Source: Mycobacteroides sp. CBMA 271 | GTDB taxonomy: Bacteria; Actinomycetota; Actinomycetes; Mycobacteriales; Mycobacteriaceae | Assembly: GCF_009729205.1 (NCBI RefSeq) | Contig: NZ_VTHB01000008.1 | Span: 62,001 to 126,000 of the forward strand | DNA length: 64,000 nucleotides | Reading direction: 5' to 3' | Shown: positions 37,047-46,343 of the stretch, piece by piece | Layout of the letters: the number at the start of each line of letters is the position of its first letter | How positions within the stretch are numbered: position 1 is the stretch's first letter | Notes under the pieces: model-generated | Databases searched by the model: none | What the model was told of the DNA's origin: nothing | The model's input: the letters and a program-made list of their open reading frames with translations, nothing else | Program-made: the position numbers and the translations under genes

Positions 37047-37837
37047 GCCTGCCGAAGCCGGGCACCAACGGCCCGGTCGTCATCACCGGCGCATCCTCGG
37101 GGATCGGCACCGAGCTCGCCTACGGGCTGGCCAAACGCGGCTACTCGCTGGTCCTGGTGGCGCGGCGCAAGGACCGAATGGACAAGCTCGCCGATATCCT
37201 CAGCGCCCGGCACCGCATCGAGGTCGACGTGCAGGCGCTCGACCTTGGCGTCGACCAAGGCCGGGACGCGTTAGGCGAGTGGATCGCCGCCAATCGCATT
37301 GCGGGGTTGTGCAATTCCGCCGGATTCGGCACAAGCGGGATATTTCACGAGATGCCGCTAGATCGTGAACGCGAGGAGATCGAGGTCAACGTCATCACCC
37401 TCGTCGCATTGACCCATGCCGCGGTGGCGGGGATGGTGGCGCGAGGCACGGGGGCGGTACTGAACATCGCCTCGGTCGCCGCGTTCCAGCCGATTCCCTA
37501 CATGGCGACATATGCGGCAACCAAGGCCTACGTCCAGTCCTTCTCCGAGGCGGTGCACGAAGAGCTGCGGGGTACCGGCGTGTCCTGCACGGTGCTGTGC
37601 CCGGGGCCGGTGCCCACCGAGTGGGCCGAGATCGCCAGCGCGGAACGGTTCAGCGTGCCCGGTGTGCAGGTCTCACCCAAGCAGGTCTCCGCCGCAGCCA
37701 TCAAGGGCATGCTGCGCGGGTCTCGCAGCGTGGTCCCCGGGGCGGTACCACAAGCGATGACCCTGGCTGGACGATTCACTCCGCGATCGCTGCTGCTCCC
37801 GGCGCTGCGTCTCGCCACCAACATCAGCGAACGTTGA
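37043..37837 (+). CDS. Short-chain dehydrogenase/reductase
   Basis: 264-aa SDR beginning at a GTG overlapping the upstream SDR stop. Motifs are ITGASSGIGTELA, the NSAGF variant of NNAG in CNSAGFGTSGIF, the serine in NIASVAAFQ and YAATKAYVQSFSEAVHEELRGTGV. The C-terminus VVPGAVPQAMTLAGRFTPRSLLLPALR resembles mycobacterial Rv2509-like reductases, but is not close enough to name. It ends 33 bases before the Zur-type box of the next operon. Confidence 0.8.
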   Translation: MSLPKPGTNGPVVITGASSGIGTELAYGLAKRGYSLVLVARRKDRMDKLADILSARHRIEVDVQALDLGVDQGRDALGEWIAANRIAGLCNSAGFGTSGIFHEMPLDREREEIEVNVITLVALTHAAVAGMVARGTGAVLNIASVAAFQPIPYMATYAATKAYVQSFSEAVHEELRGTGVSCTVLCPGPVPTEWAEIASAERFSVPGVQVSPKQVSAAAIKGMLRGSRSVVPGAVPQAMTLAGRFTPRSLLLPALRLATNISER

Positions 37838-37870
37838 ACACGTTTTGCACTTGCACTACCTCATCCGTCA

Positions 37871-37891
37871 TAATGAAAATCGTTTTCATTA
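37871..37891. promoter_or_regulatory. Zur (FurB) box of the zinc transporter operon
   Basis: A perfect palindrome: nine-base arms TAATGAAAA and TTTTCATTA around TCG. The core TGAAAATCGTTTTCA matches actinobacterial Zur/FurB operators. It lies 22 bases before the GTG of the zinc-binding lipoprotein, where zinc-loaded Zur would block transcription. Confidence 0.9.
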
Positions 37892-37913
37892 CTGGATGAG
37901 CTGGAGGTCAACT

Positions 37914-38783
37914 GTGCTTGCTCGCGTGGTGTTGGCGGTCGCGACTATCGGAATGCTCGCGCTCTCCGGATGCGGCCATTCCCCCGAGCAGACCGGTGAA
38001 CCCACGGTGGTGGCCTCCACCGACGTTTGGGCCTCGGTGGTCGCGGCAGTCGCCGGTGACCATGCGAAGGTCAGCGCGTTGGTCAGCGGCGGCAACACCG
38101 ACCCCCACTCGTTCGAGGTGACACCGGCCGCGGCCGCAAAGGTTCAGGACGCCACCCTCGTGGTGTACAACGGCGGCAATTACGACCCCTTCGTGGACAA
38201 ACTCCTCAAGGACGGCCAGCCCAGGGTCAACGCCTACCAGCTGCTTGCGGCCGACTCCGCGGACAAGAATGAGCACGTCTTCTACAGTCTGCACGTCGCC
38301 GAACAGGTGGCCAACCAGGTCGCCGACGAGCTCGCCAAGGCCGATCCGGACAACGCCAACACCTACCGCGCAAATGCCAAAACGTTTGGGCAGCAGCTCG
38401 ATTCCATTTCGGATCTCCAACACGGCATCGCCGAAAAGCACCACGGCAAGGCCATCCTCGCTACCGAACCCGTGGCGAGCCACCTGATCTCCCACTGCGA
38501 TCTCGTCGACCGCACACCCCACGATTTCGCGGAAGCGACCGAGAACGGCCAAGATCCCTCCCCCGCGGCCGTCGCCGCCGCGCTGGACCTGATCAACACC
38601 AAACAGGTTGCAGCCCTGCTGTTCAATACCCAGACCGCCGGACCGGTCACCGATCGGATCAAGCAAGCAGCACAATCACATGGCGTACCGGTGGTGACCG
38701 TGACCGAAACCCTGCCCGAGGGCACCGACTACGTCAGCTGGCAGCGGCGCACCACCGAGCAGCTCGCCGCGGCTCTGGGATGA
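37914..38783 (+). CDS. Zinc ABC transporter substrate-binding lipoprotein
   Basis: 289-aa cluster A-I (ZnuA/TroA-type) metal-binding lipoprotein. GTG 37914 has GGAGG six bases upstream; the frame open to 37845 would cross the Zur box. The signal peptide ends in lipobox LSGC (LALSGCGHS). Likely metal ligands are histidines in NTDPHSFEVTP, HVFYSLHVAEQ and EPVASHLISHCD; the usual His-rich loop is missing. VVAALDLINTKQVAALLFNTQTAGP-like text is characteristic. Its TGA lies in a junction repeat. ATPase and permease follow in one operon. Confidence 0.9.
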   Translation: MLARVVLAVATIGMLALSGCGHSPEQTGEPTVVASTDVWASVVAAVAGDHAKVSALVSGGNTDPHSFEVTPAAAAKVQDATLVVYNGGNYDPFVDKLLKDGQPRVNAYQLLAADSADKNEHVFYSLHVAEQVANQVADELAKADPDNANTYRANAKTFGQQLDSISDLQHGIAEKHHGKAILATEPVASHLISHCDLVDRTPHDFAEATENGQDPSPAAVAAALDLINTKQVAALLFNTQTAGPVTDRIKQAAQSHGVPVVTVTETLPEGTDYVSWQRRTTEQLAAALG

Positions 38784-38800
38784 CGCGCCTGCGCGAAGAC
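38779..38800 (+). repeat. Junction repeat copy 6 (sense, zinc-transporter operon)
   Basis: GATGACGCGCCTGCGCGAAG, three bases from the core. As in copy 4, its GATGA gives the TGA stop of the upstream gene (38781-38783). The ATPase start follows 23 bases later. Confidence 0.8.
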
Positions 38801-38823
38801 CATCAGAGCGAGATGATGTCCAC

Positions 38824-39597
38824 ATGAGTGTCGCCACGCTGCACAACGCGTCACTGAGCCGTGGCGGACGCACCCTCTGGGAGGACCTAGACCTCACCGT
38901 TGACCCGGGCGAGTTCATCGCGGTACTGGGCCCCAACGGTTCCGGCAAGACCTCGCTGCTGCGGCTGTTGCTGGGACAAGTTCCGCTGACCCGAGGCACC
39001 ATGGCAGTCACCGACAACTTGGGATACATCCCCCAGCACCGGCTCGCCGACAACGCGCTGATTCTGCGCGCGGAGGACCTGGTCGGCCTCGGGATCGACG
39101 GGCACCGTTGGGGTTTGGCCGAACTCAATCCCACCCGACGGGCACGCCGCCGCGCGGCAATCGATCTCGCCCTGAACCAGGTCGACGCGAGCCACTTGGC
39201 AACCAAGGCAGTCGCGTCGCTGTCCGGCGGCGAGCTTCAACGGGTGCGGATCGCTCAGTCATTGGCCGGCGACCCCACCCTCCTGCTCTGCGATGAACCG
39301 CTGCTGAACTTGGATCCGGCCAGCGCGCAGCAGATCTGCGCGCTTCTCGACAAACGACGCCGCAGCGCCCAGACGGCCGTGCTGTTCGTGACGCACGAGA
39401 TCAATCCGATCCTGCCGTACGTGGACCGAATCCTTTACCTGGTGGACGGAAGATTCCGGATTGGCGCCATCGACGAAGTGATGACGACAGAAACCCTGTC
39501 GGAGCTGTACCGCACCCAGATCGACGTGGTGCAGGTGCGCGGACAGTATGTGGTGGTCGGCGATACGAACGAGTGTGCGGAGCACGCACATGAATGA
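38824..39597 (+). CDS. Zinc ABC transporter ATP-binding protein
   Basis: 257-aa ABC ATPase with Walker A GPNGSGKTS, signature LSGGELQRV, Walker B LLLCDEPLLNLD and switch histidine in VTHEINP. It energises uptake with the downstream permease. As part of the operon behind the Zur box it should be induced by zinc starvation. Its end overlaps the permease start by eight bases. Confidence 0.92.
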   Translation: MSVATLHNASLSRGGRTLWEDLDLTVDPGEFIAVLGPNGSGKTSLLRLLLGQVPLTRGTMAVTDNLGYIPQHRLADNALILRAEDLVGLGIDGHRWGLAELNPTRRARRRAAIDLALNQVDASHLATKAVASLSGGELQRVRIAQSLAGDPTLLLCDEPLLNLDPASAQQICALLDKRRRSAQTAVLFVTHEINPILPYVDRILYLVDGRFRIGAIDEVMTTETLSELYRTQIDVVQVRGQYVVVGDTNECAEHAHE

Positions 39598-40420
39598 TCT
39601 CTTCAACTTCTCCCTCACCGCCGACCTGCTCGGACGGGACTTCGTGCAGCAGGCGATCCTGGCCGCCGCACTGCTCGGACTGCTGGCGGGCCTCATCGGC
39701 CCGTTCGTGGTGATGCGCCAGATGTCGTTTGCGGTACACGGTTCCAGTGAGCTGTCACTGACAGGTGCTGCCGCCGCGCTGTTGGCGGGGGCCAATGTCG
39801 GAACCGGGGCCCTGCTGGGAAGCGTGGTCGCGGCAATACTTTTCGGTGTTCTCGGCCAACGCACCAAGGATCGCGATTCGGCGATCGGCGTGGTCATGGC
39901 ATTCGGGCTCGGGCTGGCGGTGCTGTTCATCCATCTGTATCCGGGACGCACCGGCACTAACTTCGCGCTGCTGACCGGGCAGATCGTCGGCGTCGGATAC
40001 AGCGGACTGCTGATGTTGGTTGTGGTGAGCGTCGTGGTGGGCGCGGTGCTCGCTGTCACCTACCGGCCGATGCTGTTCGCCACCGTCGATCCCGATGTTG
40101 CCGAGGCCCGCGGAGTCCCGGTGCGTACCTTGGGGATTGTGTTCGCCGCCCTCGTCGGGCTCACCGCGGCGCAGGGCGTGCAGATCGTCGGGGCCCTATT
40201 GGTCATGTCGCTGCTCATCACACCCGCGGCCGCGGCCGCACGCGTCACCTCGTCGCCGGCACGCGCCATCTGCTTGTCGATCGTCTTCGCCGAGATCGCC
40301 GCAGTCGGCGGTATCGTGCTGTCTTTGGCTCCGGGAGTGCCGATCTCGGTGTTCGTCACCATGATCGCCGTCGCGATCTATCTTCTCTGCCGCCTCATCG
40401 GCCGGTATCGGCACGCCTGA
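39590..40420 (+). CDS. Zinc ABC transporter permease
   Basis: 276-aa ABC-3-family membrane protein with about eight hydrophobic segments. Family text includes GPFVVMRQMSFAVHGSSELSLTGAAAALL near the N-terminus and GALLVMSLLITPAAAA later. I use ATG 39590 (MNDLFNFSLTADLLG), overlapping the ATPase end; the frame from 39548 is inside that gene. It is the last gene of the zinc operon. A zinc role follows from the Zur box; manganese remains possible on family grounds alone. Confidence 0.9.
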   Translation: MNDLFNFSLTADLLGRDFVQQAILAAALLGLLAGLIGPFVVMRQMSFAVHGSSELSLTGAAAALLAGANVGTGALLGSVVAAILFGVLGQRTKDRDSAIGVVMAFGLGLAVLFIHLYPGRTGTNFALLTGQIVGVGYSGLLMLVVVSVVVGAVLAVTYRPMLFATVDPDVAEARGVPVRTLGIVFAALVGLTAAQGVQIVGALLVMSLLITPAAAAARVTSSPARAICLSIVFAEIAAVGGIVLSLAPGVPISVFVTMIAVAIYLLCRLIGRYRHA

Positions 40421-40438
40421 GCGCGTTAGGCTGACACG

Positions 40439-41155
40439 ATGAGCAGCATCGACCTGAATGCCGACCTAGGCGAGGGTTTCGGTGCCTGGCGCCTGGGCGA
40501 TGACGAGGCCATGCTGGACGTGGTGACGAGCGCCAACCTCGCCTGCGGCTTTCATGCGGGCGATCCGGCGACCCTGCACCGCACCTGCCGCGCCGCCGCC
40601 GGACGCGGAATCCGCATCGGCGCCCAAGTGGGCTATCGCGATCTGGCGGGATTCGGCCGGCGGTTCATCGACGTCTCCGCCGACGATCTGTACGCCGATG
40701 TGGTGTATCAGATCGGCGCACTGGATGCGCTGGCCCGTACCGTCGGTTCCTCGGTGTCCTATGTGAAACCGCATGGAGCGCTGTACAACACGATCATCCA
40801 CCACGAGGCACAAGCCGATGCGGTAGCGCGCGCGGTGCGGGACCTCAACACCGAGCTCCCGGTGCTGACGCTGCCGCACGGCATATTCGGTGAGCGCGCA
40901 AGCGAATTGGGGCTGCGCGTGGTGCCCGAGGCCTTCGCCGACCGCGGCTACCGCAACGACGGTACCCTGGTCCCGCGGAGCGAGCCGGGTGCGATTCTGA
41001 GCGATCCCGCCGCGGTGGCGGCGCGCCTTCCCGCCCTAAGCCGCACCGCCGAATCGATATGCGTGCACGGTGATTCACCCGATGCGGTGGCAATCGCGCG
41101 GGCCGTTCGCGCGGCACTGACCGACAACGGAATAGATCTCGCGCCGTTTGTCTAG
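40439..41155 (+). CDS. pxpA: 5-oxoprolinase subunit A (LamB/YcsF family)
   Basis: 238-aa LamB/YcsF protein, the A subunit of the ATP-dependent 5-oxoprolinase that opens pyroglutamate to glutamate together with PxpB and PxpC. Characteristic segments are [82 protein letters not shown] and [15 protein letters not shown]. No pxpB or pxpC is adjacent. Its stop overlaps the stop of the convergent phosphodiesterase gene (CTAG). Confidence 0.92.
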   Translation: MSSIDLNADLGEGFGAWRLGDDEAMLDVVTSANLACGFHAGDPATLHRTCRAAAGRGIRIGAQVGYRDLAGFGRRFIDVSADDLYADVVYQIGALDALARTVGSSVSYVKPHGALYNTIIHHEAQADAVARAVRDLNTELPVLTLPHGIFGERASELGLRVVPEAFADRGYRNDGTLVPRSEPGAILSDPAAVAARLPALSRTAESICVHGDSPDAVAIARAVRAALTDNGIDLAPFV

Positions 41156-42168
41156 TGGTGATACGCCGGCGGCAGCGGCAGGCCCTGCTCCGCCATGACC
41201 TTTCGTAACACCGTCGGATAATCGGTGATGATGCCGTCGGCTCCGGCATCAATCTGTGCCTTCATGGTGTCAGCATCGTTGATGGTCCACGGAATGACCT
41301 TGAACCCCGAAGCATGTGCGCGGTCGATGAACTTCTTGTCCGCGATCAGGGTGAAGCCCGGATCGCCGACCTTGCCTCCGTAGGGAACGGTGTAACCCGG
41401 CGACAGGATGTTCGCTCCCACCTGCTTGGCGCCGTCGATCGGGTCCTTGACCACCGCCGGATCAACACCGCCAAGCCATGGCGACCCGGGAAGCCAGGTG
41501 GTTTCGTCCCACAACGCCACGAGAGGAACATTCGGTTCGGCCTCGCGGACCATGGGGAGCGTGCGCCAATCGAAGCTTTGGATCTCTACCTTGTCGAGCT
41601 TGCCCGCGGCCCGGATCGTGTCGAGGATAACGTCGACGAAGACCTGAGGATCCGCCGATTTCTCCGGTTCGGCGGCCTCCACTTTGGTCTCGATGTTGTA
41701 GCGCACATCGGCCTTGTACGAGTCGGTCAGCGCGAAAACCTCTGGCAGTGTGGCGATCTTGTCACTCTTCACCACCTCGGCGTTGGGAAAGTCCTTGAGT
41801 AGCTTGCCGCAGTCGAGGGTGCGCAGCTGCGGATAGGTCAGGTCCTTGACGAGCTTCCCGACGTACGGGAACTGGGGGTCGCCGGCCGTCGCGGGACCAG
41901 TATCCGAACATTTCACCGGATCAATCACCGGGTCATGCCACACCATGGGCCTGCGGTCCTTGGAGATGACGATGTCCATCTCCAGCGTGCTCACCCCGAG
42001 CTCGAGCGCTTTGGCGAAGGCACGCAACGATTCCTCGGTGGTCTCACCGCGACCACCGCGGTGCGCCTGCAGGTCGAAGGAGCCCGGACCGCCACTATCG
42101 GTCGGGGCGCACGCAAGGATCACCGACGCGGCAACAGCAAGGGCACAGACAGAAACCAGGCGTCTCAC
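41152..42168 (-). CDS. Glycerophosphodiester phosphodiesterase lipoprotein
   Basis: 338-aa secreted GDPD-family protein. The signal peptide [20 protein letters not shown] ends in a lipobox (ILAC). Catalytic residues appear in [18 protein letters not shown] (HRG), [10 protein letters not shown] (ExD) and VWHDPV (HD). The later [12 protein letters not shown] and [15 protein letters not shown] are standard GDPD motifs. It should hydrolyse glycerophosphodiesters at the cell surface to glycerol-3-phosphate and an alcohol. The start is GTG 42168. Confidence 0.88.
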   Translation of the reverse strand: MRRLVSVCALAVAASVILACAPTDSGGPGSFDLQAHRGGRGETTEESLRAFAKALELGVSTLEMDIVISKDRRPMVWHDPVIDPVKCSDTGPATAGDPQFPYVGKLVKDLTYPQLRTLDCGKLLKDFPNAEVVKSDKIATLPEVFALTDSYKADVRYNIETKVEAAEPEKSADPQVFVDVILDTIRAAGKLDKVEIQSFDWRTLPMVREAEPNVPLVALWDETTWLPGSPWLGGVDPAVVKDPIDGAKQVGANILSPGYTVPYGGKVGDPGFTLIADKKFIDRAHASGFKVIPWTINDADTMKAQIDAGADGIITDYPTVLRKVMAEQGLPLPPAYHH

Positions 42169-42217
42169 TGCAACGATGCTAGAGCAGAGGCCACGGACGC
42201 GCCCGCTCGATCAATCC

Positions 42218-42733
42218 TTACGCACAACCCCCCGCACGAATCCGGTTCACAGCGGCCACAATCTCAAGCTGCTTATCGCCAGCGGTATCAACAAACCCAT
42301 AGGTATCGGGGGAAGGAATCGATGACGCAAGATACGTGCCGTCATCATCACTAGCCACGTGGTAAATACCCTTGACCGATTGGTTCATATCATTGACCGC
42401 AGAAGCAAAAGCTTCAACAGCATCGGCGAAACCTTTGTCGCCGATGGCAGCCTGGTCATTCCGCATATCCGTAACGTCTTGATTCACCGCAATAGAGATG
42501 TTGTTTGTCCATTGCATCTTGTTCCTGCCGACAACGAAACTCTGAAGCGCTGTCCGCATATTGTTGACTTCACCGCCAGCAGCATCAATATGCTGCCGAG
42601 CAACATCTAACGCACCGCACGTCACCCTTTCGGGAGGTGGCGCCGCATGAGCTGGTGGAGCGATAGCACCGCCCAACATTGCCACGCCCATAGCGCACAG
42701 GAAGAAGAACGCACCGTATCGTGCATTCGCCAT
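42218..42733 (-). CDS. Exported protein, tandem paralog 1, unknown function
   Basis: 171-aa exported protein. The signal peptide (MANARYGAFFFLCAMGVAMLGGAIAPPAHAAP) ends about residue 31. The mature part is mostly helical, with one cysteine near each end (VTCGALD and AGGCA) that could form a disulfide. Shared blocks with the next gene are NNMRTALQ, TNNISIAVNQDV, IGDKGFADAVEAF, SIPSPDTYGFVD and AGDKQ. GC here is visibly lower than in flanking genes, suggesting acquired DNA. I know no family name. The start is ATG 42733 behind AGGTG. Confidence 0.6.
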   Translation of the reverse strand: MANARYGAFFFLCAMGVAMLGGAIAPPAHAAPPPERVTCGALDVARQHIDAAGGEVNNMRTALQSFVVGRNKMQWTNNISIAVNQDVTDMRNDQAAIGDKGFADAVEAFASAVNDMNQSVKGIYHVASDDDGTYLASSIPSPDTYGFVDTAGDKQLEIVAAVNRIRAGGCA

Positions 42734-42791
42734 GGCATTCACCTGTCCAGTCACTCCAATTGGTCCAACATTACTCTTGCATCCGCCCCAT

Positions 42792-43283
42792 TTAGGAGCA
42801 GCCGCCAGTGCGAAGCTGGTTCAGCACCGCTGCGACAGCCTGTTGTTTGTCGCCAGCAGCATCGACAAATCCGTAAGTATCGGGCGACGGAATTGGATTA
42901 CCTTCAGTGGCATACGAGGTGCCGAACAAGCCATCCACAGATTGCCTCATGTTATCCACCGCTCCACCTAGCGCATTCACCGCGCTAGCAAGGCCAGCGT
43001 CCCCAATACCGGATGCGTCCGATTTCAGAACCTCTACATCACGATTAACCGTAATAGAGATATTGTTCGTCGTTTGGATTTTGCCGCCCTGGACGAAAAC
43101 GTTCTGCAGTGTCGTGCGCATATTATCGATATCGTCACCGACCGAATTATTGTGTTGCTGCGCAGTGTCCAACGCGCTACATAAGATCTTCCGTGGCGCC
43201 TCAGCATTAGCTATCGCAATAGAAGAACTCCAAAGTAAGGCCGCGGCAGTTAAGCCTGATATCACGCAGCTGACACTTCGCAC
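42792..43283 (-). CDS. Exported protein, tandem paralog 2, unknown function
   Basis: 163-aa exported paralog of the adjacent gene. The signal peptide is VRSVSCVISGLTAAALLWSS with cleavage near IANAEA. Common blocks are LCSALDTAQQH, IDNMRTTLQNVF, TNNISITVNRDV, IGDAGLASAVNAL, PIPSPDTYGFVD and AAGDKQQAVAAVLNQLRTGGC. Start GTG 43283 is preferred over TTG 43322. Low GC like its neighbour. The upstream 43284-43465 is AT-rich and probably holds its promoter. Function is unknown; cell-envelope or secreted interaction is possible. Confidence 0.6.
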   Translation of the reverse strand: MRSVSCVISGLTAAALLWSSSIAIANAEAPRKILCSALDTAQQHNNSVGDDIDNMRTTLQNVFVQGGKIQTTNNISITVNRDVEVLKSDASGIGDAGLASAVNALGGAVDNMRQSVDGLFGTSYATEGNPIPSPDTYGFVDAAGDKQQAVAAVLNQLRTGGCS

Positions 43284-43465
43284 GCTACCCCGCCTTCCTG
43301 ATATGCCGAGGACAGAAACCAATCTACATCAATCGGCGCAGCCAAACTCTCGAGAAAGACCGCTCACAGGCAATATCCAAGACACACACAGTCACTCTCG
43401 ACGAGAAGACACTCACGTACACCAAACAGCCATTTTCTGTACACAGTTGCCTTCTCGGCGGAAGG

Positions 43466-44413
43466 TCAGCGCCTTTGGCGCGCGATCTCCGCGAGCACCA
43501 CACCCGCCGCCACCGAGGCGTTCAGGGATTCGACCGGCCCGGCCATTGGAATCGACACCACGGCATCGCAGGTCTTGCGGACCAGCTGGGACAACCCCTT
43601 ACCCTCAGAGCCCACGACGACGACGATGTCGCCGGCGCCAGCAAGATCGTCAAGCTCGGTGTCACCGCCGGCATCAAGTCCGACGATGGTCAGACCCTTC
43701 TCCTGCCAATCCTTCAGTGTGCGTGTCAGATTCGTGGCACGCGCGATTGGTAGCCGCGCCGCCGCGCCCGCACTGGTGCGCCACGCGACAGCGGTCACCG
43801 ATGCGCTGCGGCGCTGCGGAATGACCACACCATGCCCACCAAAGGCGGCCACGGAACGCACGATGGCCCCCAGGTTGCGCGGGTCGGAGATGTTGTCGAG
43901 CGCCACCAGCAGCGCCGGCTGCGCTTCAGCACGCGCGCGCGCCAGCAGATCGTCGGGATGCGCGTACTTGTACGGCGGAACCTGCAGCGCGAGCCCTTGA
44001 TGCAATCCGTTGGTGCTCATGCGGTCCAGGTCGTGGCGCGGCACCTCCAGGATCGCGATCCCGGCATCGGCGGCAAGAGCCACCGACTCGGTCAATCGCT
44101 CATCGTTATCGGCGCCGACGGCCACGTACAAAGCCGTTGCCGGCACCCCGGTGCGCAGGCATTCCAGCACCGGATTGCGGCCCAGCACCATCTCGGACTC
44201 ATCGCCCTGCTTGAACCGACGCTGCTTCGCATCGGCGACTTTTCGTTGAACCGCAGCACGTTTGGCCGCAGGATGCTTTGTCCGCTGGTCGGCAGGCGGT
44301 GTCGCGCCCTTACCTTCCAGACCGCGCCGGCGCACACCGCCGGAACCGACGGTGGGCCCCTTCTTGGTGCCCGGTTTACGTATCGCGCCGCGGCGCTGAG
44401 AATTGCCTGCCAT
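43466..44413 (-). CDS. rlmB: 23S rRNA (guanosine-2'-O-)-methyltransferase RlmB
   Basis: 315-aa SPOUT-family RNA methyltransferase, corresponding to Rv3579c. A basic, disordered N-terminus ([20 protein letters not shown]) precedes a substrate-binding domain ([22 protein letters not shown]) and the trefoil-knot SPOUT domain: [43 protein letters not shown] and [30 protein letters not shown]. It likely methylates a guanosine of 23S rRNA. It starts two bases after cysS in the carD-ispD-ispF-cysS-rlmB operon. Confidence 0.93.
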   Translation of the reverse strand: MAGNSQRRGAIRKPGTKKGPTVGSGGVRRRGLEGKGATPPADQRTKHPAAKRAAVQRKVADAKQRRFKQGDESEMVLGRNPVLECLRTGVPATALYVAVGADNDERLTESVALAADAGIAILEVPRHDLDRMSTNGLHQGLALQVPPYKYAHPDDLLARARAEAQPALLVALDNISDPRNLGAIVRSVAAFGGHGVVIPQRRSASVTAVAWRTSAGAAARLPIARATNLTRTLKDWQEKGLTIVGLDAGGDTELDDLAGAGDIVVVVGSEGKGLSQLVRKTCDAVVSIPMAGPVESLNASVAAGVVLAEIARQRR

Positions 44414-44415
44414 TG

Positions 44416-45825
44416 CTACTCTTCATCGCTATTCGTAAGGGACCATTGTGGGCCATCGGCGGTGTCGGTGATCTCCAGACCGGCCCGCTTGAGCCGGTCC
44501 CGAATTTCGTCGGCCAGCGCCCAATCCTTCTCTGCCCGTGCCGTTCCACGCCGCTCCAACTCGGCGGTCACCAGCACGTCGACGGCATTCAACGCTGCCG
44601 ACGTCTCATCGCGGGTCTCCCAGCGCTCGTTGAGCGGATCGCAACCGAGGATCGCCATCATCGCGCGGACACTCGACGCCGCGGACATCGCGCCCTCGTG
44701 GTCTCCGGCATCCAGCGCCCGATTTCCGTCGGCACGGGCCGAATGCACCTCGGCAAGCGCGATCGGCACCGCGAGGTCGTCGTCCAGGGCGGCGGCGAAG
44801 GCGGGAGTCCAGGTGCCCACCGGTACCTCACCCACCCGGATGCGCACCCGATGCAGGAAATCCTCGATGCCGCAGTATGCCTTCACCGCGTCGGCGAGCG
44901 CGGTCTCGGAGTATTCGAGCATCGAACGGTAATGCGCGCTGCCCAGGTAGTAGCGCAGTTCAACGGCCCGAACACGTTGCAGCACAGCCGGGATGGACAG
45001 CACATTGCCCAGCGACTTGCTCATCTTCTCGCCGCCCATGGTGACCCAGCCGTTGTGCAGCCAGTACCGGGCAAATCCGTCGCCGGCAGCGCGACCCTGC
45101 GCGATCTCGTTCTCGTGATGCGGGAACACCAGATCCATTCCGCCCGCGTGGATATCGAACTCAGGTCCCAGATACGCCTCGCACATCGCGACGCACTCGG
45201 TATGCCAACCCGGACGACCTGGACCCCACGGGGTGGGCCAGGACGGCTCACCGGGCTTGGCGCCCTTCCACATCGTGAAGTCCCGCGGATCACGCTTCCC
45301 GGTCGCGACGCCCTCACCCTGGTGCACGTCGTCAATCCTGTGTCCGGACAGTTGCCCGTACTCGGGGTAGCTCAGCACATCGAAGTAGACGTCGCCATTG
45401 CTGGCGTAGGCGTGCCCAGTATCGATTAGACGGTCGATCAACTCGATCATCTGAGTGATATGCCCCGTCGCACGCGGCGATACCGATGGCGGCAGCACCC
45501 CGAGGGCGTCGTACGCCGCGTCGAAGGCGCGCTCGTAGGTCGCAGCCCACTCCCACCAAGGTCGTCCGGCGTCCGCAGCCTTGTTCAGGATCTTGTCGTC
45601 GATATCGGTGACATTGCGGACGAACAGGACGTCGTAGGCGCGGGCGGTGAGCCAGCGGCGCAGTACGTCGAAGGCAACCCCGCTGCGCACATGACCGATA
45701 TGAGGCAGACCCTGCACGGTTGCCCCGCACAGGTAGATGGAGACCGACCCGGGCCGCAGGGGTACAAAGTCACGCACGGCACCCGCGTGGGTGTCGTAAA
45801 GCCGAAGCGGAGCGTGACCGGTCAC
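44416..45825 (-). CDS. cysS: Cysteinyl-tRNA synthetase
   Basis: 469-aa class I synthetase charging tRNA-Cys, the same length as recalled for Rv3580c. It has the HIGH box in [16 protein letters not shown] in [11 protein letters not shown], and zinc/cysteine-binding residues in [21 protein letters not shown] and PHHENEIAQ. The GTG start follows ispF by 11 bases. Confidence 0.95.
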   Translation of the reverse strand: MTGHAPLRLYDTHAGAVRDFVPLRPGSVSIYLCGATVQGLPHIGHVRSGVAFDVLRRWLTARAYDVLFVRNVTDIDDKILNKAADAGRPWWEWAATYERAFDAAYDALGVLPPSVSPRATGHITQMIELIDRLIDTGHAYASNGDVYFDVLSYPEYGQLSGHRIDDVHQGEGVATGKRDPRDFTMWKGAKPGEPSWPTPWGPGRPGWHTECVAMCEAYLGPEFDIHAGGMDLVFPHHENEIAQGRAAGDGFARYWLHNGWVTMGGEKMSKSLGNVLSIPAVLQRVRAVELRYYLGSAHYRSMLEYSETALADAVKAYCGIEDFLHRVRIRVGEVPVGTWTPAFAAALDDDLAVPIALAEVHSARADGNRALDAGDHEGAMSAASSVRAMMAILGCDPLNERWETRDETSAALNAVDVLVTAELERRGTARAEKDWALADEIRDRLKRAGLEITDTADGPQWSLTNSDEE

Positions 45826-45836
45826 GACCAGCGAGC

Positions 45837-46343
45837 TTACCGCGCTGATACCAGTGCCGTTGCCACTGCCGCGAGGCCCTCGCCCCGCCCGGTCAGGCCC
45901 AGCCCGTCGGTTGTGGTTGCCGATACCGATACTGGCGCCCCGAGGATTGATGACAGCGCTGCCTCGGCCTCGATACGGCGCGGGCCGATCTTCGGCCGAT
46001 TACCGATGACCTGCACCGCGGCATTGCCGATCCGGAAGCCATTGTCGTGCAGCAACTCCCGCACATGGGTCAGCATCTTCGCCCCGCTGACACCGGACCA
46101 CTGCGGCTGGCCCGTGCCGAATACCGCGCCCACATCGCCCAGCCCGGCCGCCGACAGCAGCGCGTCACACAGTGCGTGGGCGGCGACGTCGCCGTCCGAA
46201 TGCCCCTCGCAGCCGTCGGCGTCGGGAAACATCAACCCGAGCAGCCAGCACGGTCTACCGGCGGCGATGGGATGCACATCGGTGCCGATGCCCACGCGAA
46301 TGGATGAGCCGCTTGCGCGAAGACCATCAGGCTCGTCTGTCAT
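45837..46343 (-). CDS. ispF: 2-C-methyl-D-erythritol 2,4-cyclodiphosphate synthase
   Basis: 168-aa MEP-pathway enzyme converting CDP-ME-2-phosphate to ME-cPP for isoprenoid synthesis. The zinc ligands D22 and H24 are in GIGTDVHPI, followed by [17 protein letters not shown] and [20 protein letters not shown]. Before the core it carries [17 protein letters not shown], where LRASGSS is encoded by an antisense junction repeat; the recalled M. tuberculosis protein is 159 aa and lacks it. The ATG overlaps the ispD stop. Confidence 0.94.
   Translation of the reverse strand: MTDEPDGLRASGSSIRVGIGTDVHPIAAGRPCWLLGLMFPDADGCEGHSDGDVAAHALCDALLSAAGLGDVGAVFGTGQPQWSGVSGAKMLTHVRELLHDNGFRIGNAAVQVIGNRPKIGPRRIEAEAALSSILGAPVSVSATTTDGLGLTGRGEGLAAVATALVSAR
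46303..46324 (+). repeat. Junction repeat copy 7 (antisense, ispF N-terminus)
   Basis: GATGAGCCGCTTGCGCGAAG, antisense to ispF, encoding LRASGSS at residues 8-14. Its 3' flank ACCATCAG matches that of copy 6, so the similarity extends beyond the core. Confidence 0.88.

Noticed and set aside
37834-37847. KstR-like sequence at the end of the second SDR gene
   Set aside because: One mismatch to the consensus, overlaps a stop codon, and the downstream operon already has a perfect Zur box; no steroid link.
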